Assembly: GCA_041494805.1 (NCBI GenBank)
Contig: JBGQBN010000010.1
Location: forward strand, 34,022 to 98,021
Direction of reading: 5' to 3'
Length of the DNA stretch: 64,000 nt
Source of the DNA: JBGQBN01 sp041494805
GTDB taxonomy: Bacteria; Acidobacteriota; Terriglobia; Terriglobales; Acidobacteriaceae
The notes beneath the pieces were generated by a model. It worked only from the letters and a program-made list of their open reading frames with translations, searched no databases and was not told the DNA's origin. Position numbers and translations under genes: made by a program. Below, piece by piece: positions 7,373 through 13,955 of this stretch (the first letter of the stretch is position 1; each line of letters opens with the position of its first letter).

Positions 7373-9817
7373 ATGGCCAGCAAAGCCAAAGCAAAAGCAA
7401 AAGTAAAGACTAACGGCAAGGCCGCCGCTCACTGGGTCGGCAAGCGGCTCAAGCGGAAGGAAGACCCGCGGCTCATTCAGGGTATCAGTCACTACACGGA
7501 CGACTTCAAGCTGGCGGGCATGCTCTGCTGCGCCTTCACCCGTTCCCCGCACGCCCATGCCGAGATCAAGGCCATTCGCACCGACGCTGCCAAAGCCCTG
7601 CCTGGAGTCGTTGCTGTCTTCACGGCGGACGACACCGGCGGCATCGGCCCCATCCCCTGCGCGATGCAGATGCCGGGGCTCAAGGTGCCCAAGCATCCCG
7701 TGCTGGCGACCGGACGGGTACGTTACGTCGGCGAGCCCGTGGCCGTAGTTGTTGCCGAGGACATCTACATTGCGCGCGACGCCGCCGAGTTGGTGGAGGT
7801 GGACTACGAGCCGCTGCCCGTAGTCACCGACATGGAGAAGGCGCTCAGCAACGAGACTACTTATGTTCACGACGAATTCAAGAGCAACCAGGCCTTTACT
7901 CACACCCTGAAAAATGGCGACATTGATGCCGCTTTCAAGAAGGCGGACCGCGTGGTCAAGCAGCGCATGGTGAACCAGCGGCTGGCTCCCATCGCCATGG
8001 AGGCGCGCGCAGTTCTGGCGGAGTATCTGCCCGGCGAGAACCGCCTGACGGTCTGGTCGTCCACGCAGATTCCGCATCTGCTCAAGACACAGATGTCGGT
8101 CATGGTCGGCCTGCCGGAAACCGCGGTGCGGGTGATTGCTCCCGAAGTGGGTGGCGGCTTTGGCAGCAAACTCAATGTTTATGCGGAAGAGGGAGTGGTT
8201 CCCTGGCTGGCCATGAAGCTCGGCCGGCCGGTGAAGTGGGCAGAGACGCGCCGGGAAAATTTCCTGGCCACCATTCACGGCCGCGACACTATTAATGACG
8301 TCGAACTGGCGCTCAAGAAAGACGGCAAGATCATGGGCATGCGGGCCCGTATCCTGGCCGATATGGGCGCGTATCATCAGCTGCTGACGCCGCTGATCCC
8401 GCAGCTCACGGCGCTGATGCATGCTGGCTGCTACAAGATTCCGGCGATCCAGATTGACATCGTCGGCGTTTTCACCAACAAAATGTCCACGGACGCGTAT
8501 CGCGGCGCGGGACGTCCCGAAGCCACCTACAACGTCGAACGCATTATGGACATCGCCGCGCTCGAGCTGGGCCAGGACCCGGTCGAGTTCCGGCTCAAGA
8601 ATTTCCCGCAGCCCAAAGAGTTTCCGTTCACGACCATCACTGGACTTACGTACGACTCGGCCGAGTATCAGCAGGCCCTAGCGAAAGCCTTGAAGCTCGC
8701 CGGATACGATGCCCTTCGCCGCCGTCAGAAGAACGGGCGCAAGGCAGGCAAGTACTACGGGGTCGGCGTATCTACTTACGTTGAGATTTGCGCGATCGGA
8801 CCCTCGGCGGCGACTCCCGCCGGGGGATGGGAGAGCGGCACGGTGCGCATCGAGCCGACCGGCAAAGTTACTTTGCTCACCGGTGCATCGCCGCATGGAC
8901 AGGGCGAGGAAACAACCTTCGCGCAGCTCCTCGCTGATGAACTTGGAATCGATCCAGATGACGTCAACGTAGTCCACGGTGACACGATGGCCGTGCCTTA
9001 CGGCATCGGCACCTTCGGAAGCCGCGGAACCGCTGTCGGCGGAACCGCCGCGTACTTCGCCACACAGAAGCTGAAAGCCAAGCTGTCCACACTCGCCGCC
9101 CACTTGCTCGGGTGCAAGCCCGCCGACATCACCATCGGGCGCGGGCGCCTGAGCGCGAAAGGCGGCAAGAAGTCCATCGCCTTCGGCGAACTGGTGACTG
9201 CGGCTTACACCGCGCACAACATTCCTCCTGGCTTCGAGCCGGGCCTGGAAGCTACGCACTTCTTCGAGCCGCCGAACTTTACTTTCCCGTTTGGTACGCA
9301 CATCGCATCCGTCGAAGTGGATGTTGAAACCGGAGAAGTGAAGATCGAGAAGTACGTTGGAGTGGACGACTGCGGCAATATCATCAACCCGATGATTGTG
9401 GCTGGGCAGATCCACGGTGGCATTGCGCAAGGCATGGGCCAGGCCATGTGGGAAGAACTGATTTACAACGAAGATGGCCAGCTGATCACCGGCACGTTGA
9501 TGGACTACGCAATGCCCAAGGCGCACTTCTTCCCTGAGTTCACTCTCGACCACACGGTCACACCCTCGCCGGTAAACCCGATGGGCGTGAAAGGCGTGGG
9601 CGAAGCGGGCACGATCGCTTCCACACCCTGCATGGTGAACGCGGTTTGCGATGCGCTCTCGCCACTCGGGGTGCGGCACATCGAGATGCCGCTGAAGCCT
9701 GAGCGGGTGTGGAACGCGATACGAGCGGCGCAGACGGCGCCCGCCCCAGCATCTTCTTCTGAGATGACATCTCGAGCGAAGCGAGGGACCTCGGTTTCCC
9801 GCAGGAGGCGCGCATGA
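7373..9817 (+). CDS. Molybdopterin-binding large subunit, form II CO-dehydrogenase-like (CoxL type)
   Basis: 814 aa catalytic subunit of the xanthine oxidase family. Domain order: aldehyde oxidase hammerhead (about 30-150), then Mo-binding halves. Active-site loop is AYRGAGRPEATYN, the form II signature, not the AYxCSFR loop of true form I CO dehydrogenase, so CO as substrate is doubtful. Other motifs: GGGFGSKLNVY, HGQGEETTFAQ, GTFGSRGTAVGG and the C-terminal KGVGEAGTIASTP with the catalytic Glu. The N-terminus starts with a Lys/Ala-rich repeat (KAKAKAKVK). The last ~25 residues (EMTSRAKRGTSVSRRRRA) appear to be encoded by an intergenic-type repeat. Stop overlaps the next start (ATGA). Confidence 0.9.
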   Translation: MASKAKAKAKVKTNGKAAAHWVGKRLKRKEDPRLIQGISHYTDDFKLAGMLCCAFTRSPHAHAEIKAIRTDAAKALPGVVAVFTADDTGGIGPIPCAMQMPGLKVPKHPVLATGRVRYVGEPVAVVVAEDIYIARDAAELVEVDYEPLPVVTDMEKALSNETTYVHDEFKSNQAFTHTLKNGDIDAAFKKADRVVKQRMVNQRLAPIAMEARAVLAEYLPGENRLTVWSSTQIPHLLKTQMSVMVGLPETAVRVIAPEVGGGFGSKLNVYAEEGVVPWLAMKLGRPVKWAETRRENFLATIHGRDTINDVELALKKDGKIMGMRARILADMGAYHQLLTPLIPQLTALMHAGCYKIPAIQIDIVGVFTNKMSTDAYRGAGRPEATYNVERIMDIAALELGQDPVEFRLKNFPQPKEFPFTTITGLTYDSAEYQQALAKALKLAGYDALRRRQKNGRKAGKYYGVGVSTYVEICAIGPSAATPAGGWESGTVRIEPTGKVTLLTGASPHGQGEETTFAQLLADELGIDPDDVNVVHGDTMAVPYGIGTFGSRGTAVGGTAAYFATQKLKAKLSTLAAHLLGCKPADITIGRGRLSAKGGKKSIAFGELVTAAYTAHNIPPGFEPGLEATHFFEPPNFTFPFGTHIASVEVDVETGEVKIEKYVGVDDCGNIINPMIVAGQIHGGIAQGMGQAMWEELIYNEDGQLITGTLMDYAMPKAHFFPEFTLDHTVTPSPVNPMGVKGVGEAGTIASTPCMVNAVCDALSPLGVRHIEMPLKPERVWNAIRAAQTAPAPASSSEMTSRAKRGTSVSRRRRA
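9763..9798 (+). repeat. Intergenic-type repeat element read as the CoxL C-terminal tail
   Basis: The stretch contains ATGACATCTCGAGCGAAGCG followed by AGGGACCTCGG. This resembles a short dispersed element (GTCATxxTGAGCGAAGCGAAGGA-like) common in acidobacterial and other environmental genomes. It falls inside the last codons of the Mo subunit gene. Copy number outside the window cannot be seen. Confidence 0.45.
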
Positions 9818-10656
9818 TCCCGGCAAACTTTGACTACGAATCACCCCGCACCCTGAGTGAAGCTCTGGACCTTCTGGCCTCCCGCGAAGACGCCAAGGTT
9901 CTCGCGGGCGGCCACAGCCTGCTTCCCGCGATGAAGCTGCGTCTGGCGCAGCCCGCTCTGTTGGTGGACATCGGTCGCATCGGCGGACTCAGCTACATCC
10001 GTGAGTCCGGCGACCGTATCGTGGTGGGCGCGATGACCACGCACGCTGAGGTGGTGGCGTCGAAAGTGCTCGAGCGATCTTGTCCCTTGCTGGCGCTGAC
10101 CGCGGCGCAGATCGGGGACACGCAGGTGCGCAATCGCGGCACCATCGGCGGTTCGCTGGCCCAGGCTCATCCGGCGGCGGACTATCCGGCGGCGGTTCTG
10201 GCGCTGGACGCGGAAATCGTTGCTCACAGCCGGTCGGGTGAGCGCGTCATCCCGGCGACGAAGTTTTTCGAGGGCATGTTCGCTACCAAGCTGCGCAGCG
10301 ACGAGATCATCACCGAAATTCGGGTGCCCAGGACGGGCAGCGATGGTGTGGCTTACAAGAAGCACCACCACCCGGCTTCGGGATACGCCGTGGTCGGCGT
10401 GGCCGTGCGTTTGAAAATGTCAGGCGCGAAAATTGACAGCGCTGCGGTGGGCATTACCGGCGTGTCGGACATCGCCTATCGCGCGACGGCGGTGGAGAAT
10501 GCTCTGCGCGGAAAACCTGTGGCCGCCATTGCTGATGCTGCGGCCCTAGCTGCTAAGGGTGTGGAAGCGCTTGGCGATTCTTACGCGTCGGCCGGGTACC
10601 GGCAGCATTTGGTCACGGTGATCACGCGGCGGGCGCTGCAAGAAGCCGCGGGTTGA
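9814..10656 (+). CDS. FAD-binding medium subunit (CoxM type)
   Basis: 280 aa. FAD-binding PCMH fold in the first ~170 residues: VLAGGHSLLPAMKLRLAQPA, then TQVRNRGTIGGSLAQAHPAA, the two pyrophosphate-binding Gly motifs of CoxM/XDH FAD subunits. C-terminal CO_deh_flav_C domain about residues 175-278 (GYAVVGVAVRLK). It passes electrons from the 2Fe-2S clusters to an acceptor. Start overlaps the Mo-subunit stop by 4 nt (ATGA), implying translational coupling. No cox accessory genes (coxDEF) or XdhC-type maturation factor lie within the window. Confidence 0.9.
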   Translation: MIPANFDYESPRTLSEALDLLASREDAKVLAGGHSLLPAMKLRLAQPALLVDIGRIGGLSYIRESGDRIVVGAMTTHAEVVASKVLERSCPLLALTAAQIGDTQVRNRGTIGGSLAQAHPAADYPAAVLALDAEIVAHSRSGERVIPATKFFEGMFATKLRSDEIITEIRVPRTGSDGVAYKKHHHPASGYAVVGVAVRLKMSGAKIDSAAVGITGVSDIAYRATAVENALRGKPVAAIADAAALAAKGVEALGDSYASAGYRQHLVTVITRRALQEAAG

Positions 10657-10710
10657 AAGACGGGCCTAGCGCTGAGTAGAGAGCTACTTTCATAGGGCGG
10701 CGTAAGTGCG

Positions 10711-10983
10711 ATGGGAAAAGGTCGCGACAAACGGAGACGTAAAGCCAAGAGTCGTAGACCCCCGAAGAGAGAGGAAAGCTTCACTCGGGTAGCGAAGCCT
10801 TCACCTAGTGATGATCCGTCTATCCCAGATGATCCAGACGCGGCAATCCCTGCTCCGCTCAAACCGAAGCCGCATCTGAGTTCTGGTGCAATAGCCATTC
10901 CTGAACCAGACCCAGACGACGCTCTCGTCGCGGCACAACCTACAAGAATCTCAAAGTCGCCCACTACCGGGCCGACGCGTTGA
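10711..10983 (+). CDS. Small basic/proline-rich conserved protein
   Basis: 90 aa beginning MGKGRDKRRRKAKSRRPPKR, then an acidic-proline segment (SDDPSIPDDPDAAIPAPLKP) and HLSSGAIAIPEPDPDD. The very basic N-terminus followed by PLKPKPHLSSGAIA looks like a conserved acidobacterial hypothetical. Predicted largely disordered; nucleic-acid binding by the basic head is conceivable. It starts 54 bp after the FAD subunit and may be cotranscribed. Confidence 0.6.
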   Translation: MGKGRDKRRRKAKSRRPPKREESFTRVAKPSPSDDPSIPDDPDAAIPAPLKPKPHLSSGAIAIPEPDPDDALVAAQPTRISKSPTTGPTR

Positions 10984-11020
10984 GAATGAGAGGCCCGGCT
11001 GGCTTTGATACAATCCGCGC

Positions 11021-11266
11021 ATGCCGACGGTACTCAGGTCTGGCCCCTACCGTTTCTACTTTTACAGCCACGAGCCAAACGAGCCGCCGCACATTCATGT
11101 TGACCGCGAAGACTTGTCGGCCAAGTTCTGGGTCGATCCGGTGCAGCTGGCTCGTAATTTAGGCTTTCGCGCTCATGAACTCGGCGAGATACAATCAATA
11201 GTGGTCCAACACAGGGAACAGTTTCTGGAGGCATGGAATGAGTTTTTCGGCTTCAGCGGCGGATGA
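11021..11266 (+). CDS. DUF4160-domain protein
   Basis: 81 aa. The DUF4160 pattern is complete: MPTVLRSGPYRFYFYSHEPN, then EPPHIHVDRE, AKFWVDPVQLARNLGF and the C-terminal VVQHREQFLEAWNEFFG. The conserved PHIHV segment is typical. Members are usually encoded directly before a DUF2442 protein, as here, with the next gene starting 29 nt inside this one. The pair behaves like a small two-gene cassette and has been suspected to be toxin-antitoxin-like, which is not proven. Confidence 0.85.
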   Translation: MPTVLRSGPYRFYFYSHEPNEPPHIHVDREDLSAKFWVDPVQLARNLGFRAHELGEIQSIVVQHREQFLEAWNEFFGFSGG

Positions 11267-11510
11267 ACGGGTATTAGACGTGGAATTTACCAACGAAACG
11301 TTCAGCGTAACACTCCGCGACGGGCGCACCATCACTGTGCCGCTGGTGTGGTATCCGCGTCTGCTGAATGCCTCGCCCGCACAGCGCAAGAACTGGAAGA
11401 TCGCCGGTGGCGGCTACGGAATCCAATGGCCCGACCTCGATGAGGATGTAAGCACAGAGGGCCTGCTGCGCGGGGCGCCCGCACCAAGAGCGTCGGTACC
11501 AGCAAAGTAG
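11238..11510 (+). CDS. DUF2442-domain protein
   Basis: 90 aa. DUF2442 features: VEFTNETFSVTLRDGRTITV, PLVWYPRLLNASPAQRKNW and GYGIQWPDLDEDVSTEGLLR. It overlaps the DUF4160 gene by 29 nt in another frame, implying coupled expression. The C-terminal tail (APAPRASVPAK) is low complexity. In the candidate cassette this would be the partner protein; no biochemical role is established. Confidence 0.85.
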   Translation: MSFSASAADERVLDVEFTNETFSVTLRDGRTITVPLVWYPRLLNASPAQRKNWKIAGGGYGIQWPDLDEDVSTEGLLRGAPAPRASVPAK

Positions 11511-11908
11511 GCCAGCATCGACAACTTGAACTGCACTCCACTCAAACCTCGCCGTTGGGTTGTTGTTGCCTCGATCCTGGCTTTGGGGTGTGCGTGCGCT
11601 GATCGCGATCGGACAGCGCTTCGAGAAGCCGCTGCTGCGCCGCGGGCATATGTACAACTACTGATCTGAGGTCCGCCCGCAAGAACAGTATGAGTGTTCC
11701 TGCGGGAACGGGCAGGCGGAGGACACGCTCAAGCCGGGGGTACGCACGATTTGCGAATTGTAGAAAGAGTTCAAGTATTCCTCGATCTGCCTGGCCTTGG
11801 CAGGGTTCGAATCATTTATCGTTCTTAGGATCGGTGGCGTCTATTTTGCTCGGACCGGGCTCGGGACGCTGGGGAGAGACTTCCCCTCCACTCTAAACCC
11901 TTGTATAA
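11511..11908 (+). other. Intergenic region with a possible gene remnant
   Basis: No intact gene. A short frame from TTG at about 11524 to a TGA near 11668 encodes LKPRRWVVVASILALGC, which resembles PKPRRWSVIASGLLCG at the N-terminus of the membrane protein at 11909; the DNA is also similar over about 30 bp. It could be the leftover 5' end of a duplicated copy. A GGGTTCGAATC at about 11805 recalls a tRNA T-loop, but no cloverleaf can be built around it. Confidence 0.3.
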
Positions 11909-12310
11909 ATGCGGGGTATACGATCCGTGCCTAATAACCAACCCAAACCCCGCCGCTGGAGCGTGATTGCCTCCGGTTTGCTCTGTGGGTTTCTCGCCCT
12001 GGTGGTGATCTTCACCAACCGCAGCGCGTTCTTCAGTCCGTTGGCAGTGGTGGTGGTAGCAGCGATAGGTTTGGCTGCTGTCCTGCTGCAGCTGCGCTTG
12101 CGCAATCGCGAACAGAACAGTGCGGTGCGTCCACCGGTGTGGCTGAATGTGGTGGGCATCCTGTTTGCGCTGGTGGCGCTCTTTGCCGACCTTCTCCGGT
12201 TGAGCCCGCAGCTTGGGCAAGTGATGGCCTTGGGAGCGGTGGGAAGTTTCGCAGTCAGCAGCGTGATTATCCTGCACGCCTTTCGCAAGCAGCGGGTTAT
12301 TCCCAAATAA
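11909..12310 (+). CDS. Four-helix integral membrane protein, unknown
   Basis: 133 aa. Four hydrophobic helices: about residues 18-36 (WSVIASGLLCGFLALVVIF), 43-61 (SPLAVVVVAAIGLAAVLLQL), 77-95 (VWLNVVGILFALVALFADLL) and 103-125 (VMALGAVGSFAVSSVIILHA). A basic patch sits between helices 2 and 3 (RLRNREQN). Start is uncertain within the first 8 codons (a GTG at residue 7 also fits). No family recognised. Confidence 0.65.
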   Translation: MRGIRSVPNNQPKPRRWSVIASGLLCGFLALVVIFTNRSAFFSPLAVVVVAAIGLAAVLLQLRLRNREQNSAVRPPVWLNVVGILFALVALFADLLRLSPQLGQVMALGAVGSFAVSSVIILHAFRKQRVIPK

Positions 12311-12382
12311 CCGCGGTTGTGCCGGTCGTTCTTCCGGAAGAATTCAGGGTGGGAACGATAAACCAGAGATTCACAACCAAGC

Positions 12383-13243
12383 TCAATCGGCGTGGAATTC
12401 GACCGCGATCGTGGTTTCTGCTTCGACGGGCTGGCCGTTCACGCGATAGGGCTGGAACCGCCACCATTTGACGGCATCCATCGCGGCGGGGGCGAGCGCT
12501 GCCGGGCCGCTGACCCGGCGCACATCGACGACAGTTCCGTCCGGTGCAATCACCGCGTTCAGCACCACGACGCCCTGCACATTTGCCTGGCGGGCGGCCT
12601 CCGGGTACACCGGTTCGACTTTGTGGATTAGCAATTGTTCCATCACACCGGCGGGCACGCGGGCGCGCGTCGGGTTTGCCGCGGCTGGTTTTCTCGGCAC
12701 ATGGGATTCCAGTTCCTCCCATGCCCGGTACCACTGCCATGAGAGCATGCCGACAGCCACAACAATCAATGCAAGTGCGAGCCCCAGTACCTGGCGCAAC
12801 CGCACGCTCTGTCGGGGCTGACTCAGGCTTTCAACCGAGGGGGAAAGCTCCCGGCGATAGGTTTCTGCGGGCTGACTTTCTGGTTGGGCTGCCGCCGTTC
12901 GCCGCGCCCAGTGCCGGATCAGCTCCAGTTGCTCGGGCGGTATTCCCAGGAATTCAACCCCGAACCGCAGGCGAGCCTGGTGACGCACTACTGCTTTCGC
13001 ACGAAGCTGCACATCCAAGTCAGGCAGGCGAAACTCCAGTCCAACGGAATCGCCGGGGTGAAGCTCTCCGGCTAAAATTGCGGCTAGGCCACCCTCACCA
13101 ACATCGAGCGAGCGCCCGGGAATGGTGGCCGGAATGCCCGAGCGCAATACCGTGACGTCGACAGGAACAGCGATGGGATAGCGGGGAATACGGCGCCGGG
13201 TCGCACCCGAGCGTACCGGTACCCGCGCCGTTGCTGCGCTCAT
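12383..13243 (-). CDS. PilZ-TM-TonB C-terminal domain fusion
   Basis: 286 aa. Residues about 17-110 form a PilZ domain, with the Arg cluster TRRRIPRYP and the later GRSLDVGEGGLAA (D-x-G-x-x-G in place of the usual D/N-x-S-x-x-G), a c-di-GMP-binding fold. Transmembrane helix about 150-170 (VLGLALALIVVAVGMLSWQW). Residues about 205-286 are a TonB C-terminal domain (VEPVYPEAARQANVQGVVVL, then AAMDAVKWWRFQPYRVNGQP). The arrangement places c-di-GMP sensing in the cytoplasm and the TonB domain in the periplasm. No ExbB/ExbD genes are nearby. Single gene; role in regulated energy transduction is inference. Confidence 0.85.
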   Translation of the reverse strand: MSAATARVPVRSGATRRRIPRYPIAVPVDVTVLRSGIPATIPGRSLDVGEGGLAAILAGELHPGDSVGLEFRLPDLDVQLRAKAVVRHQARLRFGVEFLGIPPEQLELIRHWARRTAAAQPESQPAETYRRELSPSVESLSQPRQSVRLRQVLGLALALIVVAVGMLSWQWYRAWEELESHVPRKPAAANPTRARVPAGVMEQLLIHKVEPVYPEAARQANVQGVVVLNAVIAPDGTVVDVRRVSGPAALAPAAMDAVKWWRFQPYRVNGQPVEAETTIAVEFHAD

Positions 13244-13357
13244 GACTGACTCTCCGCGTGCAATAGAGAGATACCTCTAACTTTTCTTCGGCCAGAAATG
13301 CGGGGACAGAGACGCGGCGAAATGGGCGCTTGGTGCGGGCTTCTGGGTGGAGTATAG

Positions 13358-13393
13358 CAAAAACACGCCGGCCCGGAGCAGGGCTCCGGGCCG
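13358..13393 (-). terminator. Rho-independent terminator
   Basis: 11-bp perfect stem CGGCCCGGAGC (13369-13379) / GCTCCGGGCCG (13383-13393) with 3-nt loop; on the minus strand it is followed by TTTTT (13363-13359). It ends the minus-strand gene at 13486. Confidence 0.85.
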
Positions 13394-13485
13394 AATCAAC
13401 AATATCTCTTACTGCCCGGCGACCTGCTGGGCAGGCAAGCTCTGGCTTGGTCAGCTCGACATGGTCCGCCGACATTGTCAGTCGA

Positions 13486-13749
13486 CTATGGCCAGCGCTT
13501 GGCGGTGTCTTCCCATCCCGCGGCGCGCGCCGGCTGCGGGGTCGCGTTCACCGCTGCCGCTTGCGGGATGCGGATGGGCTGCTGTACCGGCACCGGGCTC
13601 GCCAGGGTCGGCTTATTGCTAGTCGTGTCCAGGCCGGACTCTTTGTCATCGGACAGCAAGGGCGCGGCCACCCGCAGCGCCTCGACTTCCTTCTCCAGCC
13701 TCGCCAGTTCCAGCTCTTTTTGCCTCAGAACCTCGTAAACATTCTTCAT
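13486..13749 (-). CDS. Small coiled-coil protein, acidobacterial conserved hypothetical
   Basis: 87 aa. The N-terminal MKNVYEVLRQKELELARLEK continues EVEALRVAAPLL, a leucine-zipper-like coiled coil of about 30 residues found at the start of many short acidobacterial proteins. The rest is Pro/Ala/Val-rich and probably disordered. The clear terminator downstream and its own promoter region support a real gene. Function unknown. Confidence 0.7.
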   Translation of the reverse strand: MKNVYEVLRQKELELARLEKEVEALRVAAPLLSDDKESGLDTTSNKPTLASPVPVQQPIRIPQAAAVNATPQPARAAGWEDTAKRWP

Positions 13750-13772
13750 CGTCAGGCACCTGTAAAAACTCT

Positions 13773-13783
13773 TCTCTATAGAG
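13773..13783. promoter_or_regulatory. TCTCTATAGAG near-palindrome, possible operator
   Basis: TCTCTATAGAG starts 23 bp upstream of the coiled-coil gene start. The same 11-mer occurs at 21958-21968 upstream of the ABC export operon, where it extends to a perfect 12-bp palindrome. Confidence 0.25.
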
Positions 13784-13955
13784 CGATTGTCCGCACTTTA
13801 TGCAGGTGTGACGCTTTTGTCAAGAAGGAAGAAAGGGCCGCATAAAATCACTCCCAGGGAAGCGGTCACAGCGCTTGCGTAGCCTTGCCAGGGCGAGGCA
13901 AATTCCCGTATTGTGGAGTGCCAGACCCAGTCCAACTAGTCTGAGAGGAACCTCC

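Noticed and set aside
7373..9817. True aerobic CO dehydrogenase (form I)
   Set aside because: The active-site loop is AYRGAGR, not AYxCSFR, and the gene order is S-L-M; form II enzymes often act on other substrates.
7001..9844. Long minus-strand frames opposite the Mo and 2Fe-2S subunit genes
   Set aside because: Antisense shadows of a clearly recognised operon.
11800..11820. GGGTTCGAATC resembling a tRNA T-loop
   Set aside because: No matching T-stem, acceptor stem or anticodon arm can be formed around it.
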